Positions 18,591 through 27,254 are shown, counted from the first letter of the stretch. The stretch: 64,000 nucleotides of DNA from Paenibacillus guangzhouensis (GCF_009363075.1 NZ_CP045293.1:3286001-3350000); one strand, 5' to 3'. Notes: generated by a model from the letters alone, not told the origin. Made by a program: numbers and translations.

Positions 18591-19508
18591 ATGAGCGCAT
18601 TAGCAATTGTGCAAACGCAAAATCTGTCCAAAACGTATGGGGAAATTCACAGTGTGAATAAAGTTGATTTACATGTACAGGAGGGAGAAATCTATGGGTT
18701 TCTGGGCCCAAACGGAGCGGGGAAAACGACTACGCTAAAAATGCTGCTCGGACTCATTAAGCCTACTGAAGGGACAATTAACATTTTCGGGGAAAGCATA
18801 AGCAAACATCGACCATCCATACTGCAACGTACCGGATCACTGATTGAATCTCCCTCCTACTACGGACATTTGACAGGGCTTGAGAATATGAAGGTCATGC
18901 AGCGCCTGCGGAACGTGCCAGATAAAAACGTAGATGAGGCGCTTCGTATTGTACGGCTGGAAAATCAGAAGAACAAAAAAGCTGAACAATATTCGCTAGG
19001 AATGAAGCAACGACTGGGAATCGCAATGGCCCTGCTGGCCTTTCCCAAGCTGTTGATCCTCGATGAACCGACGAACGGTCTTGATCCCGCAGGCATTGGT
19101 GAAATTCGGGAGCTTATCAAATCGTTACCCGAACGCTATGGAATAACGATATTGCTCTCCAGCCACCTTCTCTCGGAGATCGAACAGATCGCTACCTCAG
19201 TAGGCATTATCAGCGAAGGGAATCTGTTGTATCAGGGCAGTATGGACAGCCTGCGGCAAAAAAATAGAAACGCCATTTTTATGAAAACGGGAGACAATGC
19301 CAAAGCGGAGCAGCTACTATTCGCGCAAGGATACCGTCCAACACAAAGCGGAGGCCGGCTTGAGCTTAGCAATATTCAGGATTCGGAAGTGGCGGAAATG
19401 AACAGATTGCTTGTTGAGCATCAAATCGCTGTCACACGGATCGAGGAGCAGAAGAAAAGTCTGGAGGATATCTTCCTTGAGTTGACAGGAAAGGAGCGGA
19501 GCTTGTGA
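18591..19508 (+). CDS. ABC transporter ATP-binding protein, lantibiotic-immunity/bacitracin type
   Basis: 305 aa with Walker A GPNGAGKTTT, Q-loop, signature YSLGMKQRLGIA, Walker B LLILDEPTNGLD and H-loop SSHLL, followed by the roughly 80-residue C-terminal domain usual in BcrA/NisF-like ATPases. The stop overlaps the start of the permease gene (4 nt). Together with two small permeases it forms the three-gene pattern of lantibiotic immunity (NisFEG/SpaFEG-like) or bacitracin exporters. No lantibiotic biosynthesis gene is in the window, so a detoxification role is more likely than self-immunity. Confidence 0.9.
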   Translation: MSALAIVQTQNLSKTYGEIHSVNKVDLHVQEGEIYGFLGPNGAGKTTTLKMLLGLIKPTEGTINIFGESISKHRPSILQRTGSLIESPSYYGHLTGLENMKVMQRLRNVPDKNVDEALRIVRLENQKNKKAEQYSLGMKQRLGIAMALLAFPKLLILDEPTNGLDPAGIGEIRELIKSLPERYGITILLSSHLLSEIEQIATSVGIISEGNLLYQGSMDSLRQKNRNAIFMKTGDNAKAEQLLFAQGYRPTQSGGRLELSNIQDSEVAEMNRLLVEHQIAVTRIEEQKKSLEDIFLELTGKERSL

Positions 19509-20257
19509 TCAAGTTATTAGGACTGGAATATTTCAAAATCCGTCGCAAAAAAATATGGATTATGATTATCTTATTTCTTGTCGTAGAGATGCTGTGGGCT
19601 TTTATGTCCATTAGCCGGTCCATTGCGAGCAATCCGGATCACGCCGTTTGGGAATCTATTTTTTTTAGTATATCCTCCATGAATGGCTTTTTTATGCCGA
19701 TTATTTCAGCCGTTGTTGTCTCGCGCATTTGTGATATGGAGCATAAAGGATCGACCTGGAAAATGCTTGTTGCTACCAATGTGGGACGCAGGCATCTCTA
19801 CGCGGCGAAGTATATTAGCACCAATAGTCTGCTCCTGTATGGCATCTGTGTACAAGCTTTATTCATCATCGTGTTTGGGGTCATAAAGGATTTCCACGGT
19901 ACGCTTCCTATTGATCTACTATTCCGGTTCATTGGGGGGACCCTACTGACAACTCTTGCTGTCACAGCACTTCAGCAATGGATTTCTTTTGCTATTAAAA
20001 ATCAAGCGTTTGCGCTGTGCATGGGCATGCTAGGCAGTTTCATCGGAATGACCGCCGGATTATTTCCGGCTGCGATTAGACATATTTTTATCTGGTCTTA
20101 CTATTTGGATCTCAGTCCGGTTACTTATCGATACGCCGAGTATGCGGGCGCCTATCTAGTACAGCCATTAAGCTTTGGAATTGTAGTGGGGGCGTTGATA
20201 ATGACCGTCCTGTTCTATATCGCCGGGAACATCCATGTAAGCCGGCAGGAAATCTGA
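19505..20257 (+). CDS. Lantibiotic-immunity-type ABC permease 1
   Basis: 250 aa with six predicted membrane segments. The N-terminus LGLEYFKIRRKKIWIMIIL and the DMEHKGSTWKMLVATNVGR motif near residue 75 are typical of the MutE/EpiE/SpaE family permeases. The gene overlaps the ATPase gene (ATGA-like coupling) and is followed after 9 nt by the second permease. Acts in the cytoplasmic membrane. Confidence 0.85.
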   Translation: MIKLLGLEYFKIRRKKIWIMIILFLVVEMLWAFMSISRSIASNPDHAVWESIFFSISSMNGFFMPIISAVVVSRICDMEHKGSTWKMLVATNVGRRHLYAAKYISTNSLLLYGICVQALFIIVFGVIKDFHGTLPIDLLFRFIGGTLLTTLAVTALQQWISFAIKNQAFALCMGMLGSFIGMTAGLFPAAIRHIFIWSYYLDLSPVTYRYAEYAGAYLVQPLSFGIVVGALIMTVLFYIAGNIHVSRQEI

Positions 20258-20266
20258 GGAGGAAAG

Positions 20267-21001
20267 TTGATGAAACGAAGTATTTCTGCTGAATGGCTCA
20301 AACTGCGTCATTCCCGGATCAGTCTTGTCATCGCTGTACTTCCAATCATAAGTCTGTTGATTGGATGTGCGAATTATTATTTGAACCAGGGCGCCCTGCA
20401 AAATGGTTGGTATAGCCTGTGGACCCAGGTCAGTCTGTTTTACGGTGTGTTTTTCCTACCTATTCTCATTGCCATCTGTTGTTCCTACATATGCAGACTG
20501 GAGCATTTAAACCGAAATTGGAATATGGTCATGACCTCTCCTGTATCAGTTACCAGTGTGTTTCTTGCCAAATGGATTGTCGTTAGCATTTTAATCTTGT
20601 TCGCGCAAGTGCTGTTCTTGGGACTCTACTGGCTTGCAGGTACCTTACTCTCCTTACCCGGGCCTTTCCCTGTAAAGACGATAGGTTGGACGATACGTGG
20701 ATGGTATGCATGTATGTCTATTAGCGCTCTTCAATTGGGACTTTCGCTGCGGATCCGCAGCTTCGCCACGCCTATCGGCATTAGTCTCTGTGCGGTCTTT
20801 ATTGGTCTTGGCATGTATATTGCCAAGCTCGGAATATTGTTCCCGTTCTCATTGCTCAACATTGGCATGCGTGTGATGAGTCAGGATAAGTTGACTGATC
20901 TGCAGATCTTTCTATTTTGGATGATCAATTTAGCTTTCATTATTATTTTTTCGTCGATGTCTATTCGCCGGTTGAAGAATAAAGATATCGTCTCATCCTG
21001 A
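20267..21001 (+). CDS. Lantibiotic-immunity-type ABC permease 2
   Basis: 244 aa, six predicted membrane segments, with SAEWLKLRHSRISLVIAVLP at the N-terminus and the CRLEHLNRNWNMVMTSPVS motif near residue 78, the counterpart of the motif in the first permease. It is a divergent paralogue of that gene, as MutG is of MutE. AGGAGG lies 7 nt before the start. Confidence 0.85.
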   Translation: MMKRSISAEWLKLRHSRISLVIAVLPIISLLIGCANYYLNQGALQNGWYSLWTQVSLFYGVFFLPILIAICCSYICRLEHLNRNWNMVMTSPVSVTSVFLAKWIVVSILILFAQVLFLGLYWLAGTLLSLPGPFPVKTIGWTIRGWYACMSISALQLGLSLRIRSFATPIGISLCAVFIGLGMYIAKLGILFPFSLLNIGMRVMSQDKLTDLQIFLFWMINLAFIIIFSSMSIRRLKNKDIVSS

Positions 21002-21023
21002 TTGCGCTTAGGAGGAATTTATA

Positions 21024-21374
21024 ATGAAAAAAATGTTGCTAGTGCTGGGACTCATCATTGTGATTGGGACATGCTTGTGGATGTTCTTCTTCAACCCGGA
21101 GAAGCTGAATCCTGAGACTTCTGCGGGAAAAACAATCTATTATGCGATGATAACCGGACTTGGTGTGCAAGATGAGAATGGGCGTTATAAGTATGAGCTG
21201 ACTTCCTATAATGAGGGAGGGAATGAAAAGAAGCTTGGTTTTTCGGCAGGAAAGCAATTGAGAGAAGGAGCTTATATTCAGCTATATCACACGTTGATTC
21301 GGGGCGTAACATACTGGGAAGAGGTTACCTTCGCAGAGTTGCCGAAGGCGGTTCAGGAGCAATATCAACAATAA
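21024..21374 (+). CDS. YxeA-like (DUF1093) small exported protein
   Basis: 116 aa: one N-terminal membrane/signal segment (residues 3-22), then a small beta-rich domain with AGKTIYYAMITGLGVQDENG and the end YWEEVTFAELPKAVQEQY. This is the YxeA pattern, an OB-like extracytoplasmic protein repeatedly encoded next to BceAB/lantibiotic-type transporters. AGGAGGAATTTATA precedes the ATG. It is the last gene of the operon; the repeat hairpin at 21386 follows 12 nt after the stop. Confidence 0.85.
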   Translation: MKKMLLVLGLIIVIGTCLWMFFFNPEKLNPETSAGKTIYYAMITGLGVQDENGRYKYELTSYNEGGNEKKLGFSAGKQLREGAYIQLYHTLIRGVTYWEEVTFAELPKAVQEQYQQ

Positions 21375-21385
21375 CAAGTTTTTTT

Positions 21386-21444
21386 GAGGCTGCCATAAGG
21401 CAGCCTTTAGTCATTCAACCAACGTTCTCCGTTAGCTGAATAAA
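21386..21444 (+). repeat. CCCGTTAG element acting as the likely operon terminator
   Basis: GAGGCTGCC ATAA GGCAGCCTTT hairpin directly after the YxeA-like gene, preceded by T7, then a reduced right arm TTCTCCGTTAGCTGAA. Confidence 0.75.
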
Positions 21445-21519
21445 TAAAGATATTGATTCATGCCAGAACGTAGAAAGACCCACAAACGATGGTTTGCAGG
21501 GTCACTCCTCTTTCGTGGA

Positions 21520-22005
21520 CTATTTCTCTTCGATTGGCGTATAAATCTCTAGCTCACTTTCAGGTGAAGTCGGATTAAATCTTTCGTCCATCAACTCCAC
21601 TACCCAACCTTTACTATGTTTGTAGCCATTCTCATCAATCCAACGGTTAAGAGAACCATAAGCATCACCTATTTTCCAAATCTCACCTTTGTGCGTATAG
21701 ACAGCATAAGTGCACACAGGAGTGGTCTGGCTTACCATTCCTTGTGGAATAGAACCAATCTCTGTGACTTGAGCGGTTGTATAGTAGGTTCCAAGGTTAT
21801 CAGGTGCATAATTACCCGGTTCGTACAGAGCCAATTTTTCACCAGTTCGATTTTGGATTTCCTCCATACGACTTATTAAAGAGTCAAATGATTGCGGAAT
21901 TACGGTTGGGTATTCTGAATACTTCGCTTCATGCCTGATTCCAACTGCTGAGAATCCTCTTTTGACCACTCTACACGTGTTATCTTTAACGCCTAGTTCG
22001 CTCAT
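21520..22005 (-). CDS. GyrI-like (AraC effector-binding) domain protein
   Basis: About 161 aa from ATG 22005, 6 nt after AAAGGAGAA; the ORF extends upstream but without a ribosome site. It has the stand-alone effector-binding fold: VVKRGFSAVGIRHEAKYSE at the start, TTPVCTYAVYTHKGEIWKIG (residues about 100-120), then GWVVELMDERFNPTSPESE and the terminal EIYTPI. No DNA-binding domain. Members bind small hydrophobic compounds or hydrolyse them; the ligand here is unknown. Confidence 0.8.
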   Translation of the reverse strand: MSELGVKDNTCRVVKRGFSAVGIRHEAKYSEYPTVIPQSFDSLISRMEEIQNRTGEKLALYEPGNYAPDNLGTYYTTAQVTEIGSIPQGMVSQTTPVCTYAVYTHKGEIWKIGDAYGSLNRWIDENGYKHSKGWVVELMDERFNPTSPESELEIYTPIEEK

Positions 22006-22142
22006 TTCGTTTCTCCTTTCGGTTTCATAAAGGCATAAAATAACATTTCGATTTATATCCATATTTTCCCTGCTAAAGCACATTTGATTCTCCAAAAAAC
22101 TTGCCGTTACTTGTGGTACGGTTCACCGAGTATGATCTTTAG

Positions 22143-22226
22143 CTAACCTGCCCGTTACTTAAATGAAATCGTTTGACCAGCTGCCTCTATATTATGATTC
22201 AACTATCGTGTCCCGTTAGTTGAATC
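22143..22226 (+). repeat. CCCGTTAG element, both arms, CAGCTG stem subtype
   Basis: Left arm TAACCTGCCCGTTACTTAAA, residual stem TCGTTTGACCAGCTGCCTC and right arm CTATCGTGTCCCGTTAG. The region 22227-22365 has no supportable gene. Confidence 0.75.
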
Positions 22227-22365
22227 ACTTGCTCACTTCATCGACTTTGCCAGCTTGACCATCATCTCCTTGTCGCGCTTCGATTCCGTTTATGTTCATT
22301 CTTTCTCTTCTTACATCAAATTTAAATTCCTTTATCTGTACTAGTATGGTTACGAACCAGAAAGC

Positions 22366-22421
22366 AAAACAGCGCCGATCGCAATGCCGGAAGAAGTGGC
22401 ATGACGATGGCGCTTTTTTGT
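22366..22421. terminator. Large hairpin, probable bidirectional terminator
   Basis: AGCGCC...GGCGCT outer stem with an inner ATGCC/GGCAT pair and T6 on the plus side, A4 on the other. It is placed to end the glycosidase transcript at 22434. Confidence 0.75.
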
Positions 22422-22433
22422 TATGCTTATAAT

Positions 22434-23588
22434 TTATGATTTGCTTTGATAAATGAGTAGTGCATTGCTCAATTCACGACCAGGAGATGTTAGATAAGAA
22501 CCTTGATAGTACAAACCGCTCGATGCCCCACCATCTAGTCCCATCGCTTGATACGCACCTGCCTGCAGCATCACTTGTGCCAGTTCCGTCACTTTCGCAC
22601 CCGGTACGGTTACCAATATGAGTTTATGGTCTTTTGTTACCCCCACTGCACTGCGAGCACCGCTGTTGGTAAGAATCTTTGGATCCCTGAATCCTTCTGT
22701 TGCTGGATCAACTGTAACTTTTCCGTTTGTCACAAGCCGCGGACCCGCCTGCAGGGCACCATATACTTGTTCTTCCTTCACACGTATCTGAAAGTCTTTC
22801 CCTGACACTATTTCCACTTGATTATCTTTCGTGAACACCAAAACAGATCGGTTATCACCTGGACTCTTATTTACTACAGTTCCATTCTGCACGATATATC
22901 CAAATGGATTCTGTATCCCTGTGTTAGAATACGCAGCAAAATACGTTCCATTCATTGCTGCCACAGCATTATTAACTGTTGCCATATGCTTTAAAGAATC
23001 TACTGTTCCAATCTTGTTGTTAGCTACAGCAACACCTAACTGAATATCCTTGCTCAACAGATCGATTTGCAGGATCGTGGCTTTTATCTGTTTTTGACCG
23101 ACATTGAACGTTTGCTGTTTCTTCGTTATTGGCTGTGACGATACCACGCGATCTAGTGAAATAATAGGCAATTTCGAGGGTTGTTCACCATTTTGAAAGA
23201 CCAGCGTAGAACCAGATTTATCCCATTCCAAAGGTAGGTTCATCGCATCAATCATGACGCGAATCGGTACATAGGCAACTCCTCCGCGCACGAATGGTGC
23301 AGCATCTACCTGAATCGTGTTATCATTCCAAATTGCCGTCTTCTTTCCTATTGTGAGAATGATCTTATTCTGTTCCTTACTTACAGTAATCTCTTGAGCT
23401 TGCTCGTTCCAAGCCACACTATACTTCAATTGCTCACTCAAATAGCGGATTGGTACATAAGTTCGATTGGATTTTGTATCCATATAGCCATAATTTCGTA
23501 TTCCCCCTGCTTCAGCGACTTGCTGCCACGGTCCTCCAGCCAGTAACAGCGTTACTCCCAATAACACTAGCCAACAGTTCTTTCTCAT
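22434..23588 (-). CDS. Exported phosphodiester glycosidase with copper-amine-oxidase-type stalk domain
   Basis: About 384 aa from ATG 23588. A signal peptide (residues 1-27) is followed by a stalk domain with two repeats of the YVPIRYLSEQL / YVPIRVMIDAM kind (about 35-140) and then a NAGPA-type phosphodiester glycosidase domain (PF09992, about 185-380): GTVDSLKHMATVNNAVAAMN, GTYFAAY, NGARS-like SGARSAVGV and the hallmark MGLDGGASSGLYYQG. The family removes capping sugars from phosphodiesters or acts on cell-wall polymers. It is exported and the stalk domain is likely to hold it in the wall. Monocistronic. Confidence 0.85.
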   Translation of the reverse strand: MRKNCWLVLLGVTLLLAGGPWQQVAEAGGIRNYGYMDTKSNRTYVPIRYLSEQLKYSVAWNEQAQEITVSKEQNKIILTIGKKTAIWNDNTIQVDAAPFVRGGVAYVPIRVMIDAMNLPLEWDKSGSTLVFQNGEQPSKLPIISLDRVVSSQPITKKQQTFNVGQKQIKATILQIDLLSKDIQLGVAVANNKIGTVDSLKHMATVNNAVAAMNGTYFAAYSNTGIQNPFGYIVQNGTVVNKSPGDNRSVLVFTKDNQVEIVSGKDFQIRVKEEQVYGALQAGPRLVTNGKVTVDPATEGFRDPKILTNSGARSAVGVTKDHKLILVTVPGAKVTELAQVMLQAGAYQAMGLDGGASSGLYYQGSYLTSPGRELSNALLIYQSKS

Positions 23589-23696
23589 CTCTGTGTCTTC
23601 AGCTCCCCTTGCTTTCGATATACCCCACAATCAACAATATAGGTAATATTACTTATATCGACATTTGGAGAACATCTATTTATGCTCGACATAACG

Positions 23697-23780
23697 AAAA
23701 GCACCCCCTATAGTTTCCTTCGGTTTAAACAACAGGGTGTTTTTCCAATGTCTACTATAAGGGGTGCACTTCAAAAATGT
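23697..23780. mobile_element. Probable insertion-sequence end remnant
   Basis: AGCACCCCCTATAG and CTATAAGGGGTGC form an imperfect inverted pair about 45 nt apart, with AACAACAGGGTGTTTTTCC between them. The right part (TGTCTACTATAAGGGGTGCA) recalls the ends of IS3-family elements from memory. No transposase remains. Confidence is limited because I could not compare it with an IS library. Confidence 0.35.
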
Positions 23781-23847
23781 CTGGGGCTTTTTTTGAATGG
23801 CGACATTCACTTCCTCACAAGCGCAGAAAAACAAATTCTAGCCCACG

Positions 23848-23886
23848 AAAAAGAGCGACACATACACCAATTACGGGTCGCTCTCA
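23848..23886 (-). terminator. Rho-independent terminator (minus strand)
   Basis: AGAGCGAC/GTCGCTCT with a 17-nt loop and U5 on the minus strand. It overlaps the stop of the truncated NUDIX gene. Confidence 0.75.
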
Positions 23887-24045
23887 TCCTAAATCCATAA
23901 ACCCGCCTGGAAAACCCCATTGACCATTATCAGAACGTTTTTGCATCAGCACTCGATCTTCTTTATCAAAAACAAATGCACCCGCAACAACCATAATTAC
24001 CTTCTCATTTCCTACCATTGACCTTAAATATTTTATGTAATCCAT
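23884..24045 (-). pseudogene. NUDIX hydrolase, C-terminally truncated
   Basis: 53 codons from ATG 24045: MDYIKYLRSMVGNEKVIMVV, then AGAFVFDKEDRVLMQKRSD and NGQWGFPGGFMDLG followed by TGA. This is the standard start of a NUDIX protein running right up to the first residues of the NUDIX box (GGxxxxGE), after which the gene is cut off and joined to an unrelated terminator. The catalytic Glu residues are gone. The IS-like remnant at 23697 lies just beyond, so an insertion/deletion event is the likely cause. Confidence 0.75.
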
Positions 24046-24087
24046 TTAAACAGCCCCCATATTTTTGTAAACCCCTAATTAAACAAA

Positions 24088-24106
24088 ACTGCCCGTTAGT
24101 TGAACA
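24088..24106 (+). repeat. CCCGTTAG element, left arm only
   Basis: CTGCCCGTTAGTTGAACAA, with no hairpin or right arm, 13 nt from the stop of the NUDIX gene at 24119. Confidence 0.6.
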
Positions 24107-24118
24107 AACTCAAAATTA

Positions 24119-24592
24119 TTACTCGTTGTATAACCTAGACAATAAGTTAAATGTCGGACTTACTTCCCAGGTTTCATACGGAATAAAACATTTTGCACGC
24201 ATCGCATCTAGTGTACGAGATTTTTGGTTTGGACGGGTTATATATTGGTCTATATTCGATTCATTTAACTCAACATATCTGGCTTCTATAATCTCTTCTG
24301 GTTGAATTTTTATTTCTCCACTCACATACTCAGCCTTAAAAACAACTGATAAAACATGCTTCGTTGCATTATAGTACACACCCGTAACCCCTAGAGGGCG
24401 GATTACAATCCCAGTCTCTTCAAGAAACTCCCTATAAACTGCTACATCTAAAGGTTCGCCAACCTCAACGTTCCCCCCTGGCATTTCCCAAGTATCTGAA
24501 CGCCAATGTGTCCGTAGTAATAATACTTCACCTCTCTCATTCATAACGTAAGCGGAAACAGAAACAGTATGTTTTGGTTGTTCGTGTACCAT
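24119..24592 (-). CDS. NUDIX hydrolase
   Basis: 157 aa with a complete NUDIX box: GGNVEVGEPLDVAVYREFLEETGI in residues about 39-62, fitting GX5EX7REUXEEXGU. It would hydrolyse a nucleoside-diphosphate-linked compound in the cytoplasm with a divalent metal; the substrate cannot be told. The end of the gene lies 13 nt from a repeat arm. Two damaged NUDIX genes are found at 23884 and probably 38043. Confidence 0.85.
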   Translation of the reverse strand: MVHEQPKHTVSVSAYVMNERGEVLLLRTHWRSDTWEMPGGNVEVGEPLDVAVYREFLEETGIVIRPLGVTGVYYNATKHVLSVVFKAEYVSGEIKIQPEEIIEARYVELNESNIDQYITRPNQKSRTLDAMRAKCFIPYETWEVSPTFNLLSRLYNE

Positions 24593-24657
24593 GTAGTATC
24601 ACCATCCGTTTAGAAATTCGTAAACAATTCCATATGTAGGGTTCGCGATACTTTTGA

Positions 24658-24735
24658 GCTATCCTGCCCGTTGGGTATCGTTGCTCTATCTTGCTCCATA
24701 GTTGAGAAAAGGCTGCCAAATGGCAGCCCTTTTAG
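24658..24735 (+). repeat. CCCGTTAG element overlapping the 3' end of a gene
   Basis: Left arm TATCCTGCCCGTTGGG, then AGTTGAGAAAAGGCTGCC AAAT GGCAGCC. The hairpin and spacer are read as codons by the minus-strand gene ending at 24686. Confidence 0.75.
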
Positions 24736-25549
24736 TCTTGGAGATGAATTCATTTTTGAGCATACTTTTAGCGAAATTGACGACGTCCGATTTTACACCC
24801 TCAGCCCAAATCGAATAGCGCACTTGATTATCCGTATCCGTCCAATCTAAGTGGTCCTTCCCTTTTAACTCCGTTGTATAAACACATTCGATGCCACCGA
24901 TTTCAATGGTTTCTGTTATTTTATTGGGATTGGAATCAGGAACAGGTGTCCCGTTGGTCGGCTGCGACTTCATCACAAATGTCGAGACAACCGAGACCTC
25001 TACTTTGTCTTTTACATACATGAGAACCGCACTAGATGCTTCGCCAACCTCTAATGACTTCGTGTACAAAGATTTGTTCCCTTGTGCCGCTTGTGCCTTC
25101 AACTCTTGATCTAACTTTTTATACAATTCTGATGATTCATCGGGGTTCTTGAGATATAGAACTCCTGTCTTGAACTTGTAACCTTTCGGCAAGTCTTTGG
25201 GCTTCGTGAAAAGAGGTGCGTTCATCTTCTTAGCTTTGGCCATATATTCATTGTAGTCTTTGAGAACATAACCCTTTCCTGCAAAATAAATCTGATTGAG
25301 CGGGTTAAATTTCTGATCCGCCACATAATAGGCAATGACTTGACCTGGCTTAAGACCAACATATAGCTGATTGATCTGATCTTGTATTGTCGCAGGCTTT
25401 TTATCCGCCGCCTTGATAAGTGTAGCAGAGACCCCATTATACAATTCTTTGTGCGCATTTGAGGGAGTCGATGCGTATACACTTACCGTTCCTGCAATCA
25501 TCATTACCGCAGCGAGCGAAATAGCTGCTTTCATTTTCTTTCCTACCAT
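24686..25549 (-). CDS. Exported protein of unknown function with repeat-derived C-terminus
   Basis: 287 aa from ATG 25549, 9 nt after AAGGAGCT. Signal peptide to about residue 27 (ending SVYAS). The mature part has a Pro/Lys-rich middle (KPKDLPKGYKFKTGVLYLK) and a C-terminal domain (IEIGGIECVYTTELKGKDHL ... VRYSIWAEGVKSDVVNFAKS) that recalls DUF4367-type exported domains, though I am not certain. The last 15 or so residues (KRAAIWQPFLNYGAR) are encoded by the repeat hairpin and its left flank, so the native stop has probably been lost. Single gene. Confidence 0.65.
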   Translation of the reverse strand: MVGKKMKAAISLAAVMMIAGTVSVYASTPSNAHKELYNGVSATLIKAADKKPATIQDQINQLYVGLKPGQVIAYYVADQKFNPLNQIYFAGKGYVLKDYNEYMAKAKKMNAPLFTKPKDLPKGYKFKTGVLYLKNPDESSELYKKLDQELKAQAAQGNKSLYTKSLEVGEASSAVLMYVKDKVEVSVVSTFVMKSQPTNGTPVPDSNPNKITETIEIGGIECVYTTELKGKDHLDWTDTDNQVRYSIWAEGVKSDVVNFAKSMLKNEFISKTKRAAIWQPFLNYGAR

Positions 25550-25741
25550 ATAAGTTTGAGCTCCTTTCGGCCATAAGGCCTTGCATTATAGGTTGCAATA
25601 CATATAACACCCGATCAATCGGAAAAAGGGACATTTAGAATTAAAAAGAACAGAAACGATTTCTCTGCAATGTGAAACATTCCTACATATTGATTCGTTT
25701 ATTATGGATGTATGAGATTAGATACGAATGGAGGAACTATA

Positions 25742-26647
25742 GTGAGAAAATGTTATCCGTTTCTTATTTCCGCTTTTCTACTGTCGGTTCTTGTCGTAGC
25801 GCCAACAACGATATTCGCTGCAGCGCCGGCAACATCACTAAACGTGTATATGAATGGGAAGCAACAGGAAGAGGTACTATTGTTGCAGGGTCGTACACTT
25901 GTACCATTGCGTGCCTTTGATGATCCGGCTCGGCTTAGTTATACCTATGATGCCAATTCGAAGACGGTCAAGATTACAAACAAGGTCAACAACGTGAGCA
26001 TTCAATTAAGTGGTGGGGCTCAGGAAGCAATGATTAACGGGAAGAAAGTAAAGCTTGATGCGCAAGTAACCTTTAAGGGTGGTCGTACCTTTGTGCCTTT
26101 ACGTTTCTTGTCTGAGAACTTGGGTGGTAGCGTTAGTTATGACAAAGTGGGCAATAAAGTCGTCGTTCGCACCCCTTCAGAGCAAGAACGATTCAAAACA
26201 TTGATGAGCGGAGACTTGACGGAGGCACGAAAGATTGCTATTAGCCTTCCTATCATATATGGGAAGGACGCTCTTCAACCACAGGGCGAAGGATTTTCAA
26301 TCAAATATACGTTTCCTAAGGGAGAAACTCTCCGTTATTATGAACAATATAAAGGGCTAATTAATTATGTTGAAATTAATGCGGATGGACTTGCGGAAGT
26401 AAAATGGCAAGGAGATGATCCACAATCGAATATAGGGCACCGCGAGAAAGGAAACAAACCAGCCGATCTAGGGGAAGCCGTCTATTTCATGGATAGCGTA
26501 ATGTCCGATTACACGTACTATGGTACGATCGACAAATTGGGAAAGTCAACCGAACTAGGGCAACTCGACCGATCAAAGGAAAACAATAAAGGCAAAGTCA
26601 TTGTCCCAATCAACGAAGAAAAAAGAATCGATGCGAGGACAAAATAG
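25742..26647 (+). CDS. Exported copper-amine-oxidase-type stalk domain protein
   Basis: About 301 aa from GTG 25742, 8 nt after TGGAGGA. A signal peptide ends near IFAAAPAT. Residues about 35-145 hold the stalk domain with GRTLVPLRAFDD and GGRTFVPLRFLSENLG, the two VPLR repeats typical of the CuAO N1 fold in Paenibacillus surface proteins. The remaining 150 residues (FSIKYTFPKGETLRYYEQYK, VYFMDSVMSDYTYYGTIDK) belong to no family I recognise. A terminator follows. It probably acts in or on the cell wall. Confidence 0.75.
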   Translation: MRKCYPFLISAFLLSVLVVAPTTIFAAAPATSLNVYMNGKQQEEVLLLQGRTLVPLRAFDDPARLSYTYDANSKTVKITNKVNNVSIQLSGGAQEAMINGKKVKLDAQVTFKGGRTFVPLRFLSENLGGSVSYDKVGNKVVVRTPSEQERFKTLMSGDLTEARKIAISLPIIYGKDALQPQGEGFSIKYTFPKGETLRYYEQYKGLINYVEINADGLAEVKWQGDDPQSNIGHREKGNKPADLGEAVYFMDSVMSDYTYYGTIDKLGKSTELGQLDRSKENNKGKVIVPINEEKRIDARTK

Positions 26648-26673
26648 ATTACATATCCTCGCTAGCATGCCAG

Positions 26674-26706
26674 CCCCCGACTGTAAGAAGTCGAGGGGTT
26701 TTCTTA
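26674..26706 (+). terminator. Rho-independent terminator
   Basis: CCCCCGACT/AGTCGAGGGG hairpin with a 6-nt loop and TTTTC, 27 nt after the stalk-domain gene. Confidence 0.85.
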
Positions 26707-26747
26707 TTGGCTGTTCATTCCATTTCTGCCTAGATCAATAATAATCC

Positions 26748-27254
26748 CTATACCCTACAAATCATCAATTTGTTTCCATCAGGATCCTTCACGACGAACC
26801 AATGATCGTGCTGTATATCCGTAACGAGCTCCACACCGAGTTCTTTCATATAATCTAGTGAGCCTTGAAGATCTTCTGTTAATAACATAAAGGCTGGGGT
26901 CTCAATTGATGGTGCTCCGCCCGGCTGGTCGCCACCCCACATTGGCATGGTATCCAAAATAATCCCCGCCCCGTCCATCATTGGGATCGGGCATAGGTGA
27001 CCATTCATAATTTGCGCATCCGCCTCATTCAGCCCTAGAACCCGGCAGTACCAGCTTCTAGATTTTTCAATATCCCGAACCGGGATGAAAATGCTTCCCA
27101 CTTTGTTCATAACTGGGCTAGTTCTGGTCATTCCATCATTCATTTTCTGTTGCTCGATCATTGATTTCCCTCCATTTATCATTTTTAACGCTTTTGGAAC
27201 CCCAACCGGTCGATAGTCTTCAATTAGTTCTTTACTTCTAGGCAATTGTCTCAT
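26748..27254 (-). CDS. VOC family (glyoxalase-like) protein
   Basis: 168 aa if started at ATG 27254, which overlaps the upstream regulator's stop (ATGA) and has GGAGGA before it; a second well-placed start, ATG 27161 with GGAGGG, would give 137 aa, the usual VOC size. The domain reads VGSIFIPVRDIEKSRSWYCR, then GGAPSIETPAFMLLTEDLQG and IQHDHWFVVKDPDGNKLMIC, with the expected paired beta-alpha-beta units and Glu/His positions. It is coupled to the AraC-type gene, so probably part of the same response. Substrate unknown. Confidence 0.8.
   Translation of the reverse strand: MRQLPRSKELIEDYRPVGVPKALKMINGGKSMIEQQKMNDGMTRTSPVMNKVGSIFIPVRDIEKSRSWYCRVLGLNEADAQIMNGHLCPIPMMDGAGIILDTMPMWGGDQPGGAPSIETPAFMLLTEDLQGSLDYMKELGVELVTDIQHDHWFVVKDPDGNKLMICRV

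Noticed and set aside
22239-22300. Short minus-strand frames near KEMMVKLAKSMK and a 24-codon peptide frame
   Set aside because: Too short and in competing frames; possibly the tail of a lost gene but not supportable.
23682-23900. Plus-strand 72-codon ORF with a helix-like C-terminus
   Set aside because: It spans the IS-like end and the terminator of the truncated NUDIX gene, so it is assembled from unrelated parts.
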